A stretch of DNA of 64,000 nucleotides from Anaerolineae bacterium (lineage in GTDB: Bacteria > Chloroflexota > Anaerolineae > Aggregatilineales > Aggregatilineaceae): NCBI GenBank assembly GCA_018432315.1, contig JAHDLB010000029.1, forward strand, positions 1 through 64,000, given 5' to 3'. Shown piece by piece: positions 24,390-35,245 of this stretch. The position numbers were made by a program, and so were the translations under genes. Under the pieces are notes generated by a model that made no database searches, had not been told where the DNA came from, and worked only from the letters and a program-made list of their open reading frames with translations. Position 1 is the stretch's first letter. Each line of letters starts with the position of its first letter.

Positions 24390-26683
24390 TCAACCTGTAT
24401 CCAGCTCAACCAGACGAAATCGGCGGCCTGCCCCCCGGTTCCGGCCAGCACGGGCAGCAGCGTTTCAGGGTGATCGGCATCGTAGACGCGGACCATCAGG
24501 CGATAGCGGCCTGGCGCGGCGTCGCCCGCAATGGTCAGCGTCCGCGCGTCGGTGACGGTCCCGCCGGGCAGCCATTCGGTGGTGGGGGGATCGGGCGGGC
24601 GGTCGTCCTGGGCGGCTTTGGCGAGCGTGTCCGGCTGGATGATCTGGACCGATACCGCGTAACTGGCGGTCAGCCGCTCCAGCCGCTCCCAGTAGAGGGT
24701 GATCGCCACCTCGTCGCCAGGGCGCAGCGAGCGGTCGCTGACCTCGTAGCCGAGCAGGCGCAGCCTGTCGTCGAAGTTGGCGCCGACCGGGTTGGGGACG
24801 CCTCCGGGCGGCGTCTCGAGTTGAATCTGCCCAAGGCGGACGCCGCGATAATCGGGGTGCGCGCCGTCGCCGGAGGGAAGCATCCGGTCGCCGGTGGCGT
24901 AGTCGTACAGCCCCAGGAACACGTCGAGCGTCTGCGGCGTGTAGATCCCCGGTGGGAGCCGGACCGCGATAAGGTTGTTCCACGTCTCGCCCGGCTCGAT
25001 CTCCGCGGTGGCGATCAGGCCGCCGCCCGGATACACGTCGCGCTGCGCTTCGGTCAGCCCGTCCGCGTTGACGAGATGGACGAAGACGCTCCAGTTGCGC
25101 GTCATGGGGTGGGTGGCGGTCATGGTGGGCGTCAGCCGGAGATCATCACCCGGCAGCAGCATGCCGGACACGCCCCGGTAGGCGAGGCACAGCGCGTCGC
25201 GCTCGGCGCCCGGCTCGGCAAAACAGGCGGCGCGCGCCGGGCCGCTTTCGGGCGTGTCCTCGACCCACGTCGCTTCGGGATCGACCCGGTAGGCGGGGCG
25301 GATGGTGGTGAACGGCGTTATGGCGGCGATCGCGACGAAGACCGCCGCGGCCATGCCCAGGTTGATGCGAAGGGCGGCGGGCGAGCGGCGCGCCCAGTTG
25401 GCGAGGCCCACGGCCATCCACACGCTGAGCGGGGCCAGCGCGGTGAACCACAGCCGCCCCTGTGAGGCGAGCGTGACGCGCGTCCAGCTCAGCAGCGAGA
25501 CGAAGACGATGACCGGCCACATTGCCGCGACACCCCGCGCCAGCCATAGCAAGCGTCCCTCGCGCGAGGGGGGCAGGATAGGCCGCCGGGTGACGAGCAG
25601 GAACACCCCATAGGCCAGCCCCAGGACGCTGAACGCGGCCAGGATGTTGAACAGCGTGTAGGTCGCGTCCGGCAGGGGCAGATTGACGCCGCCGAATAGC
25701 CCCCAGAAGGACATCATGAACGTCTCGCGCTCGGTCCATAGCTGGTGCAGGTCCGCCGGGGGGACGCGGCGCCCCACGATGTCGAGAAAGACGTTGATCC
25801 CGGTCGCGTCGCCGTACAGGTCGTAATTGCGCCAGTACCACCAGCCCGCGATCAGGATGGTGAGGCCGCCGGAGATCGCGCCGCCGAGGACGACCGGGCG
25901 CCAGTCGCGCTGGCGGATCGAGACGAACAGCAGCGCCAGCGCGATCACCGGGAGCAGGAAGCCGATCTGGTATTTGGCGAGCATCCCGGCGCCCGCGGCG
26001 AGGCCGAGCGCGACGTAGAAGCGGCGCGTTAGGGGCGCATCCGCCGCTTTGATCAGCCGCGCGATCAGCAGCAGGATGAGGCTGGCGAGCAGGTTGGACA
26101 GGTTGTCGTTGTTGATGGCGCCGCTGATGAAGGCGAACATGGGGTTGAAGCCGGTGAAGACCGCCGCGGCCAGCGCCAGGGCCGGCTGAGCGGGGAACAG
26201 CTCGCGCGCCAGCAGGTACGTGAGCAGGACGGTGCCCAACCCCATGCCGACCGACAGGAAGCGCACGAGGTGAACGGCCAGCACGGTCCCGCTCCACGGG
26301 AACGCCTCGCGCTCAGCATCGTGCAGCACCATGTTCAGGTTGCGATCGGGCGCGATAGCGCCGATGTCGGCATGGGGATTGATGCGGCGCACGTCGTCCA
26401 TATCCGACGTGTCGATCCAGAACGTGGCGAGGGCGCCCAGCAGGTAATACAGCGGCGGCTGGCTCCCTTCCTGCCGCCAGGGGCCGACGTTGGCCGGGTC
26501 CTGACGGGGCAGGCCGAAGCCGTGATCGGCCACATATTTCACCATGGGGTAATGCCACAACTCGTCGGATGCTTCGAACGGCGGCGTGATCACGCTGTAG
26601 ATTCCGGCCAGTATGACGTAACCCACGAGGATGGCGACCAACCAGGGCCGGTGACCTGTCGGGATGGTCTGTGTCGTCTGCAT
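24386..26683 (-). CDS. GT-C membrane glycosyltransferase (GT39/DUF2142-like)
   Basis: A 765-residue protein and the first gene of a four-gene glycan run. About 11 helices fill residues 15-445. The first external loop has paired acidic residues in TPPFEASDELWHYPMV, as in dolichyl- or polyprenyl-phosphate-sugar-dependent transferases. The C-terminal part is external and carries FDDRLRLLGYEVSDRSLRPG and ITLYWERLERL. This module is shared with the preceding product and ends in a small beta-sandwich. Donor and acceptor are unknown. The upstream gap of 136 nt to the GT4 gene holds nothing obvious. Confidence 0.75.
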   Translation of the reverse strand: MQTTQTIPTGHRPWLVAILVGYVILAGIYSVITPPFEASDELWHYPMVKYVADHGFGLPRQDPANVGPWRQEGSQPPLYYLLGALATFWIDTSDMDDVRRINPHADIGAIAPDRNLNMVLHDAEREAFPWSGTVLAVHLVRFLSVGMGLGTVLLTYLLARELFPAQPALALAAAVFTGFNPMFAFISGAINNDNLSNLLASLILLLIARLIKAADAPLTRRFYVALGLAAGAGMLAKYQIGFLLPVIALALLFVSIRQRDWRPVVLGGAISGGLTILIAGWWYWRNYDLYGDATGINVFLDIVGRRVPPADLHQLWTERETFMMSFWGLFGGVNLPLPDATYTLFNILAAFSVLGLAYGVFLLVTRRPILPPSREGRLLWLARGVAAMWPVIVFVSLLSWTRVTLASQGRLWFTALAPLSVWMAVGLANWARRSPAALRINLGMAAAVFVAIAAITPFTTIRPAYRVDPEATWVEDTPESGPARAACFAEPGAERDALCLAYRGVSGMLLPGDDLRLTPTMTATHPMTRNWSVFVHLVNADGLTEAQRDVYPGGGLIATAEIEPGETWNNLIAVRLPPGIYTPQTLDVFLGLYDYATGDRMLPSGDGAHPDYRGVRLGQIQLETPPGGVPNPVGANFDDRLRLLGYEVSDRSLRPGDEVAITLYWERLERLTASYAVSVQIIQPDTLAKAAQDDRPPDPPTTEWLPGGTVTDARTLTIAGDAAPGRYRLMVRVYDADHPETLLPVLAGTGGQAADFVWLSWIQVE

Positions 26684-26819
26684 GGCGCCCCAAACAGAAA
26701 CGGTGAGTCAGGCTGATTCGAGCGAGAAGTGTACCGGATGCCGGGGCGCTCTGCCAGGGCGGGTTCCCTGCGAGTGCATGACGGATGCCCGGCCAGCGAG
26801 CGCAGCGCAGCGCGGGCGC

Positions 26820-27977
26820 TTACTCCCCGCAGCGCAGTTCTTCGTAGAAAGCGGCGGTGCGCTGGGCGATGGTATCCCAGGCGAACTGGTCGGCCAGCGC
26901 GCGGGCATTCGCGCCCATCTTGGCGCGGAGCGCGTCGTTCTCGGCCAGGTCCTCGATCGCGATGGCGAGCGCGGTGGGGGAGTCCGGCGCGATCATGCGG
27001 ACGTGGACATCTTCGACGAGGTCGGGCACGTCCACTTCGGGGTGGGTCGTGATGATCGCGCAGCCGTGGGCCAGCGCGGCCATCAGGCTGCCACGCCGGA
27101 ACGAGACGCCGTCGCGGTAGGGGAGCGCGATCAGGTCGGCGGCCATCAGGTGCCCGCTGACGGCGGAATCGTCGACGAACCCCGTCCAGTTGATATGGTC
27201 GAGCAGGCCCAGCTCCTCGACCATCTGGTCGATCTCGCGCGCGTAGATGATGTTGGCCGGGTCGCTGGTGCCGGTGCGCCCGCCGATCATCAGCAGCTTG
27301 ACCGGCAGCCCGTTGTTGCGCGCGATGCGCACGCTTTGCAGCAGCGTTTCGATGCCCTTGCTGGCGTTCAGGAAGCCGAAATAGCCGACGACGACGTCGT
27401 TGGGCTGGAATCCCAGCGCGGCCCGCCATACGGCCCGGTTGTAATCGGCGGGTGGGGTGGGGCGGATGTTCGACCCGATCGGGATGTGTTGCAGCTTCGC
27501 GATTGATTTCTCAGCGGAGAGACGCTCTTCGTCGCCGCGATTGGTTACGATCACGCCGTCGCTGCTGCGCGCCAGAGTGAGCACAGCCTGGTAGCGCAGC
27601 GGTCCGGCCTTGGGAAACAGGTACGGGACCAGCAGATCGTGGAAGGTGGTCACGACGCAGACGCCGCTCAGACGGACCGGCAGAATGTGGATGGAGGCCG
27701 CCATGTTGTACGCCGCGGCCTGGTACTGGATATTCAGGACGTCGAGCTGCTGCGCGGCGGCCCAGCGGCGGATGCGGCTGAGCGTGCCCCAGCCCCACGC
27801 GTGGGCGTCGGCGGTGACGTGCGGCGAGGCGTGGTTGTTGACCTCGGCGGCGCGGTGATCGGTGAACACGAACAACTCGTGCCCCTGCTCGATCAGCGCG
27901 CGCGCCAGTTCTTGCGTGAACGCGCCGACCCCTCCCTGCATCGGCGGGTATTCGCCGGTAATCTGGCCGATTCTCAT
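26820..27977 (-). CDS. Glycosyltransferase family 4
   Basis: A 385-residue cytosolic GT-B enzyme. The N-terminal domain begins MRIGQITGEYPPMQGGVGAF, where the GGVG loop lines the active site. The C-terminal domain contains the E(x7)E-like nucleotide-sugar segment in PYRDGVSFRRGSLMAALAHGCAIITTHPEVD. GT4 enzymes add hexoses from UDP- or GDP-sugars to lipid-linked glycans. The start overlaps the GT2 gene by 4 nt (ATGA), which marks an operon with it. The specific sugar is unknown; GDP-deoxymannose from the nearby gmd/rmd products is one candidate. Confidence 0.88.
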   Translation of the reverse strand: MRIGQITGEYPPMQGGVGAFTQELARALIEQGHELFVFTDHRAAEVNNHASPHVTADAHAWGWGTLSRIRRWAAAQQLDVLNIQYQAAAYNMAASIHILPVRLSGVCVVTTFHDLLVPYLFPKAGPLRYQAVLTLARSSDGVIVTNRGDEERLSAEKSIAKLQHIPIGSNIRPTPPADYNRAVWRAALGFQPNDVVVGYFGFLNASKGIETLLQSVRIARNNGLPVKLLMIGGRTGTSDPANIIYAREIDQMVEELGLLDHINWTGFVDDSAVSGHLMAADLIALPYRDGVSFRRGSLMAALAHGCAIITTHPEVDVPDLVEDVHVRMIAPDSPTALAIAIEDLAENDALRAKMGANARALADQFAWDTIAQRTAAFYEELRCGE

Positions 27978-28963
27978 GTCGTGTTGTCACCTGGCGCGGG
28001 CTGCGCCGTGCGTGCCAGCGCGCGGATCACCTGGACGTAGGTGGCGATGCGCGCGCGGCGCATAGGACGTTTGGACCCCAGGAGGGCTTTGATCCCTTCC
28101 TGGGCAAGCTGGACCACGTAGCTTAACAACAGAAAGGCCCGCAAAGCAAATGCGAAGGCCCGCCCGTGGTAGGTGCGAAAGTAGCGCAGCTTGCTTTGCT
28201 GGAAGTAGATATGCTTCTGCGCCTGGGCCTGCTCGGTGCTCTTACCGCCGTGGTGGGTGATGGTCGCATCGCCCACGTAGGCGACGCGCCAGCCGGCGTT
28301 TTTGGCCCGGCGGCACCAGTCCAGTTCTTCCGAGAACATCACGTAGCCGGTGTCCAGCCCGCCGATCTGCTTGTAGACCTCGCGGCGGGCGATCAGCGCG
28401 CAGCCCTGGACCCAATCGACGTCGAAAGTGCCGTCGTCAGGCTGGTCGGTCACGTAAAAGCGTTCCAGCAGGCGGCGCGGCGCGTAGCCCTGGAGCCACG
28501 TGCTCTCGAACAGGGCGGTGAGGGGCGTCGGGAAGCGCCGCCGCGTCGATTGGACGGTGCCGTCCGTGTTCAGGACGCGCGGGCCGGCAATGCCCACCGC
28601 CGGGTTGCCGTCCAGGTACGCGACCAGGCGATTCAGCGCGCCGTCATGCACGATCGTATCCGGGTTGAGGAGCATCACGTAGCGCCCGCGCGCGGCGGCA
28701 AGGCCCAGGTTGTTGCCACGCGTGAAGCCGACGTTGTCCGCCTGGGGCATCAGGCGGGCCCACGGGTAACGCTCGCGGACAGTGTCCACTGTGCCATCCT
28801 GGCTCGCCGAGTCGACGACGATCACTTCGACGAGCAGCGCGCCGTCGCCGTGCGGTGTGCCGTCCGGACCGGCCAGCGCGACCGGCCCGCGAGCGATGCT
28901 GTCCAGGCAGTCGGCCAGCAGGGCGGCCACGTTCCAACTGACGATGATGATTGATAGATCCAT
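27974..28963 (-). CDS. Glycosyltransferase family 2 (rhamnosyltransferase-like)
   Basis: A 329-residue GT-A enzyme. It starts MDLSIIIVSWNVAALLADCL, has VIVVDSASQDGT for nucleotide binding, and carries the DxD-like metal site in MLLNPDTIV. FSEELDWCRRAKNAGWRVAYV follows, a signature of WbbL-type rhamnosyltransferases. A C-terminal amphipathic/hydrophobic segment may bind the membrane. It is coupled by a 4-nt overlap to the GT4 gene and lies 15 nt after a small membrane protein gene. Confidence 0.87.
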   Translation of the reverse strand: MDLSIIIVSWNVAALLADCLDSIARGPVALAGPDGTPHGDGALLVEVIVVDSASQDGTVDTVRERYPWARLMPQADNVGFTRGNNLGLAAARGRYVMLLNPDTIVHDGALNRLVAYLDGNPAVGIAGPRVLNTDGTVQSTRRRFPTPLTALFESTWLQGYAPRRLLERFYVTDQPDDGTFDVDWVQGCALIARREVYKQIGGLDTGYVMFSEELDWCRRAKNAGWRVAYVGDATITHHGGKSTEQAQAQKHIYFQQSKLRYFRTYHGRAFAFALRAFLLLSYVVQLAQEGIKALLGSKRPMRRARIATYVQVIRALARTAQPAPGDNTT

Positions 28964-28978
28964 ACCCGCTCACATGGG

Positions 28979-29500
28979 TCAGGTGGCCGGTTCCAGGCTC
29001 AACAGGTCGCCCACGAAACCGGCGTAATACACGGTGAAGCGCCCCGGATAGGACGGCGCGAGCCGTTTCCAGCGGCGAAACGAGATTCGCAGCTCGACCG
29101 CGCCCACCCGGACGCGCGGCTTGCGCGGCGTGCCGCCGCGTTGGATGGGTCCCGTGGCGCTCTTGACGTCCGGCGAGAAAACGCGCCACGCCGACACGAC
29201 GACCAGCGCCGCGAACAGCGCGAGGCTCACCCACAACGCGCTCAGGACGATCCGCTGCCACGGGCGCTGGGCGCGCGGCGCAACCGCCGCCAGCAGGATC
29301 GCGTTCAGCAGCACGACGCCCAGCCCATTGACCAGGTAGCCAACGCTGCGATAGAACAGGCGCTGCCGCTGGCGCTGGCTGAGATAGCCGATACGGTTGA
29401 GCGCCAGCTCGTGCGGCGTGAAGCCGAAAAGCGCCGCCAGCTCGTGCCGGGCCGGATCGTCCGCGGTGCGACCGTTGTCCCCAAACCGACCTGCTATCAC
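28979..29500 (-). CDS. Small membrane protein, unknown
   Basis: A 173-residue protein with two adjacent membrane helices at about residues 55-75 and 85-108, and a basic C-terminal domain. The N-terminal helical segment includes FTPHELALNRIGYLSQRQRQRLF. There is no recognised family. The GTG at 29500 is the first usable start and its ribosome-binding site is weak, so the start is uncertain. It is 15 nt ahead of the GT2 gene and so probably first in that glycan transcript. Confidence 0.6.
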   Translation of the reverse strand: MIAGRFGDNGRTADDPARHELAALFGFTPHELALNRIGYLSQRQRQRLFYRSVGYLVNGLGVVLLNAILLAAVAPRAQRPWQRIVLSALWVSLALFAALVVVSAWRVFSPDVKSATGPIQRGGTPRKPRVRVGAVELRISFRRWKRLAPSYPGRFTVYYAGFVGDLLSLEPAT

Positions 29501-29657
29501 GCCTTCGACACCCCAAGAATCCCGACTTTCAAGGTCATTTTACCAGGAATTTACAAAACGTCTGCACTCAGTTGACATTTGGGGTGGAGAATGGCAGCAC
29601 GTAAGCGAAACGGCCATCGGGCCGTGCATTCCGAGAAAGCGGAAGGGAGTCACTGAG

Positions 29658-30410
29658 ATGAACAAGCAGATTCTACGCGTGGGCGTTGTGGTATTGGCGG
29701 TGGTGATGGCGCTGGCCCTGGCGGCGAACGCCCTGGCACAGGGGCCGGGCGGTCGGGACGACCCGTGGCGCGATCGCGGGGAGCAGTTGGGCCAGCGCCT
29801 GATCGATAGGGTGGCCGAACTGACCGGCGTGTCGTCCGACGAGATCCTGGCAAAACTCCGCGCGGGCGAGTCGCTGATCGACATCGCTGAGGCGAACGGG
29901 GTCGAGCGGGACGTCGTGATCGACGCGCTGAAGGACGAGGTCGGCGCAGCGATCGACGCGGCGCTCTCGGATGAGAACCTGGGCGCGTATTGGGGAGGTA
30001 TGATGGCCGGGCGGCTGCACGAACCGTTTGCGGCGTGGCTCGATGGCGCGTGGGCGTGGGGCGCGGACCGTTTCGACGCCACGCTGGCCGGGGTGATCGC
30101 GGACCTGGGCGGAGTTGAATTAGGTGACATGCTGGACGAGCACTTCACGCGCCCGTCGCTGGCGGACATCGCCGAGAGTTACGGCCTGGACCGTGACGCG
30201 GTGCTGGCCGAGGCCGAAGCCCGCGCGACCGACGCGATCAACCAGGCGGTAGCCGACGGCTTCCTCACCCAGGCGCAGGCCGATGCCCTGCTGGATGGGC
30301 TGGGCGAGCGGCTCGAGTGGCGATTCGGCTCGGCGTTTGGGACGATGCACCGGGAGTTCGCCGGGCACTGGGACCGCCATTCGGGCGGGCACGGCAGGAT
30401 GTGGCGCTGA
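29658..30410 (+). CDS. Secreted helical repeat protein
   Basis: A 250-residue exported protein. The signal peptide (residues 1-27) ends ALAANALA. The mature part has two similar units around a Gly/Trp-rich centre: SLIDIAEANGVERDVVIDAL (about 75-94) and SLADIAESYGLDRDAVLAEA (about 172-191). Each resembles a short helix-turn-helix-like repeat seen in actinobacterial and chloroflexal secreted proteins. The C-terminus is rich in His, Gly and Arg, which might bind metal. ATG 29658 has GGAAGGGAG upstream. It is monocistronic and ended by the hairpin at 30438-30471. Function unknown. Confidence 0.75.
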   Translation: MNKQILRVGVVVLAVVMALALAANALAQGPGGRDDPWRDRGEQLGQRLIDRVAELTGVSSDEILAKLRAGESLIDIAEANGVERDVVIDALKDEVGAAIDAALSDENLGAYWGGMMAGRLHEPFAAWLDGAWAWGADRFDATLAGVIADLGGVELGDMLDEHFTRPSLADIAESYGLDRDAVLAEAEARATDAINQAVADGFLTQAQADALLDGLGERLEWRFGSAFGTMHREFAGHWDRHSGGHGRMWR

Positions 30411-30437
30411 TCGTTCGCGCCGCGCACCGATAAATCG

Positions 30438-30471
30438 AAGCGGGCACCTGCGGGTCAGGCGCCCGCTTTTC
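30438..30471 (+). terminator. Terminator of the secreted repeat protein gene
   Basis: AAGCGGGC (30438-30445) pairs with GCCCGCTT (30461-30468), followed by TT. It lies between convergent genes and may also act on the leftward CocE-type gene. Confidence 0.65.
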
Positions 30472-30478
30472 GTGCAGC

Positions 30479-32320
30479 TCAGTTCGCCGGGATGACCGGC
30501 AGCACGACGTGGGACGGGAAACCGGCGGCGCGGTGAACCGTCACCGTGGGCGGCGGGTCGAGTTGGGGCGTCTGGAACGTGTCCGCATCGGCACCGGTCA
30601 CGGTGATGCGGATGCGATTGCCGGCGTCGAAGACGTTCGACGTGGGCTGCAGGTCGAACACGAGCTCGACCGGCGTGCCGTCCGGCAGCGGGATGATGTC
30701 CGCCTCGAAACTGCGGTGAAAGGGCAGCCCCAAATTGTTCCACGGCGCGGCTGCCGTCGCGCGGTGCGACGCGCGCAGCACGCCTTCCGTGATGTACGTG
30801 GACCGTCCACGCCGGTCGACTTCTTCGAGATACACGAAGAAATCGCCGTCGCTGGCGGTCGATTTGACCCACAGATGGGCGACCGGGTGCCCGGTGATCT
30901 CCAGGTCCGTTTCCAGCGGCGGGGTGGTGTAGGTCAGGCTCTTTTCGTCGTTGGGACGCATGTCCGCGTAGCCGTAGCCGCCGCCGAAGCCATCCGTCCA
31001 GCGGGTGGTGTCGCCCGTCGTGGTCGAATAGTCGACCGTGTAGGCGTCCTGGCTGTGCCCCGCTTCGGGCGGCTCGGCGAGCAGCAGCCCATCGTTGATC
31101 GACTCGACGCTGCCGGATGGGCCAGCGTGGAAGTAGTACGCGGTGGGCCGCGTCTGGGGCAGGGGCCACTCGTCCGCCGTGCGCCACGCATCGCCGCGCG
31201 GCGCGCCCATCACGTTGTACACGATCGGCGGCTCGTCCATGATCCCGTTGTCGATACCCTTGAGCCAGTAGTCGTACCAGCGCAGGTGCTCGATACCGAG
31301 ATCGAAGCCGCCGCTGCCGTTGTGCGACCACGGCGTCATGACGATCTTCTGGGGGACGGTGAGGTTGGCGAACCACAGCAGCGCGTCGCGCGGGTACATG
31401 TCGAACCAGCCGCCCAGGTGATAGATCGCCACGCCGGACGCGTTGATCGCGTCGAGGTAGGTCGAAGGGCTTAGCTCGGTGAACAGCGCGGCCTCGCCGG
31501 TGTTCTCGCGGCTGTCACGGAACGGGTTGGCGGTCGCCAGCGTGTAGATGTTGGTGTTGTCGACGTGCTCGGCCATCGCCGCCGCGCGGAGTTCGCCATC
31601 CGGATCGTCATCGACCGGCGCGGCGGGCAGGAGCTTGTCGAGCAGGATGGTGTTGCCGCCCCAGTTGCGCACGAAGTTCTCGTTGAAGACGCCGCCCGGA
31701 TAGACGAACGTGTAGAGGTCAAACATCGCCATCATGGGGAAGATGGCTTTGAGGTGCGGCGGTTGCGTGCTGGCGGCGGTGTACTGCGTGATGCCCAGGT
31801 ACGACAGGCCGTACATCCCGACGTTGCCGTTACTCCACGGCTGGGCGGCGAACCACTCGGTCAGGTCATAGGCGTCGAGCGCTTCCTGGCGGGTGAACTC
31901 GCCCGCGCGAGTGCCGAACGACGCGCCGCCGCCGCGCACGTCCGCCGCCGCGACGACATACCCGTAGCGAATGATTTGCGCGAGTTCGGGGGCCTGGTCG
32001 AGAATGGTCGTCAGCGTGCCGTCGCGGTCGATGCGCGCGCGGTGATAGCGGTGGAAGGTCCAGATCACCGGCAGGGGATCGCTCACCGGCGCGCCGTCCA
32101 CTGCCGGGCGAAAGATATCGACGGCCAGCCGCGTGCCATCGCGAGCGGGCACGTACTGCGAAACACGCACCCAGTCATCGTACAGCGGCTCGGAATAGCC
32201 CCGGTACTCGCCGAAGCGCGAAACCCGGTCCGGGCTTTGCGCCGCGGTCGGCGCGAGCGCAGGCATCCCCACGAACAAGACCAGCAGCAGAACGAGTCCC
32301 ACAGAAAGAACCGTCTTCAT
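30479..32320 (-). CDS. Secreted CocE/NonD-family (S15-type) serine hydrolase
   Basis: A 613-residue exported hydrolase. The signal peptide covers residues 1-27. The alpha/beta-hydrolase core has the nucleophile Ser173 in GLSYLGIT and a likely catalytic His in TPWSHNGSGG. A C-terminal jelly-roll domain (about 400-600) is that of X-Pro dipeptidyl-peptidase/cocaine-esterase proteins. It would cleave acyl esters or prolyl peptides outside the cell. The start at 32320 is chosen because the signal peptide begins there and AAGGAG lies upstream; a longer frame is Arg/Pro-rich noise. It is 46 nt downstream of tatD on the same strand. Confidence 0.85.
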   Translation of the reverse strand: MKTVLSVGLVLLLVLFVGMPALAPTAAQSPDRVSRFGEYRGYSEPLYDDWVRVSQYVPARDGTRLAVDIFRPAVDGAPVSDPLPVIWTFHRYHRARIDRDGTLTTILDQAPELAQIIRYGYVVAAADVRGGGASFGTRAGEFTRQEALDAYDLTEWFAAQPWSNGNVGMYGLSYLGITQYTAASTQPPHLKAIFPMMAMFDLYTFVYPGGVFNENFVRNWGGNTILLDKLLPAAPVDDDPDGELRAAAMAEHVDNTNIYTLATANPFRDSRENTGEAALFTELSPSTYLDAINASGVAIYHLGGWFDMYPRDALLWFANLTVPQKIVMTPWSHNGSGGFDLGIEHLRWYDYWLKGIDNGIMDEPPIVYNVMGAPRGDAWRTADEWPLPQTRPTAYYFHAGPSGSVESINDGLLLAEPPEAGHSQDAYTVDYSTTTGDTTRWTDGFGGGYGYADMRPNDEKSLTYTTPPLETDLEITGHPVAHLWVKSTASDGDFFVYLEEVDRRGRSTYITEGVLRASHRATAAAPWNNLGLPFHRSFEADIIPLPDGTPVELVFDLQPTSNVFDAGNRIRITVTGADADTFQTPQLDPPPTVTVHRAAGFPSHVVLPVIPAN

Positions 32321-32366
32321 GGCGCGAAGATCTCCTTCCGACCCGAATGTGAACTTCATCACCAGT

Positions 32367-33170
32367 TTAATCGGCGGGCGTGGGCAGGGCAAACAGGCGT
32401 TCGGCGTTGGCCGTGGTCTGAGCGGCGAAGGCGTCGTCAGGCAGCGTGTGCAGCGCGGCGACCCGCTCGGCGATGTAGCGCACATAGGCCGGCTTGTTGG
32501 GCCAGCGCCCGCGGCGCGGCTCCGGCGTGAGGAACGGGCCATCCGTCTCGACTAGGACGCGGTCGAGCGGGACGCGCGCCGCGATACGCCGGAGGTCGTC
32601 GGCCTTCTTGAACGTCACCGGGCCGGTGAAGCCCAGGTAAAACCCGATCGCCAGGCCGCGCTCGGCGGCGGACTGCGGCGCGGAGAACGAGTGCAGCACG
32701 CCGGGGCGGTCGCGCAGGGCACCGGGCAGGGTAGGGGTCCACGCGGCGAGGATGTCCAGCACGTCGTCGCTGGCCTCGCGGTTATGGATGATCACCGGCA
32801 GCCCCAGGTCCGCGGCCAGGGCGAGCTGCGCTTCGAAGGCGCGCCACTGCTGCGCCCTGGGGGAGTTGTCCCGGTAATAGTCCAGGCCGATCTCGCCGAT
32901 CGCGATCACCTTCGGATGGGCGGCCATCTCGCGCAGCGCGTCCAGCATGGGTTCGTCGAAGTCGGCGGTGCTGTTGGGGTGGATGCCTACCGCGGCATAC
33001 ACGCCGGGATAGGCGTCCGCCAGCCCGACAGCCGCGCGCGAGCGGGCGAGGTCGGTGCCCGGATTGATGATCCGCGTCACACCGGCCTCGGCAGCTTCGC
33101 GCACGATGGAATCGCGCACCGCGTCATAGGCGTCGAAGTCGAGGTGGCAGTGCGTGTCGATCAGGCGCAT
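32367..33170 (-). CDS. tatD: TatD-family metal-dependent deoxyribonuclease
   Basis: A 267-residue TIM-barrel hydrolase. The metal ligands are visible as DTHCHLDF (residues 5-12), GEIGLDYYRD near 92-101, HNREASDD near 128, HSFSA near 154 and ETDGPFL near 205. TatD enzymes are 3'-5' exonucleases acting in DNA repair or degradation. The start at 33170 opens with the canonical MRLIDTHCH; upstream frame sequence is not conserved. It lies 8 nt after gmd and is probably part of the same leftward transcript. Confidence 0.93.
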   Translation of the reverse strand: MRLIDTHCHLDFDAYDAVRDSIVREAAEAGVTRIINPGTDLARSRAAVGLADAYPGVYAAVGIHPNSTADFDEPMLDALREMAAHPKVIAIGEIGLDYYRDNSPRAQQWRAFEAQLALAADLGLPVIIHNREASDDVLDILAAWTPTLPGALRDRPGVLHSFSAPQSAAERGLAIGFYLGFTGPVTFKKADDLRRIAARVPLDRVLVETDGPFLTPEPRRGRWPNKPAYVRYIAERVAALHTLPDDAFAAQTTANAERLFALPTPAD

Positions 33171-33178
33171 GGCGCGGC

Positions 33179-35148
<1,970 letters not shown>

Positions 35149-35193
35149 GTCGATTCTCTCCAGACGCGGGCGTCTCGCCGCCCGGGCGGGTCC

Positions 35194-35221
35194 ATTATAG
35201 CGCGTCGGGTTCGTCGGGCAA
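35194..35221 (-). promoter_or_regulatory. Promoter of the rmd-gmd operon
   Basis: On the minus strand TTGCCC (35221-35216), a 16-bp spacer and a perfect TATAAT (35199-35194). The start is near 35187, leaving a leader of about 39 nt with a GC-rich hairpin (GACGCCCGCGTC) before GGAGAG. Confidence 0.7.
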
Positions 35222-35245
35222 CACGCCGCGCGGCATCGAACCCCG

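Noticed and set aside
29572-29577. TTGACA upstream of the secreted repeat protein gene
   Set aside because: No -10 hexamer lies at 15-19 bp, so a promoter could not be supported.
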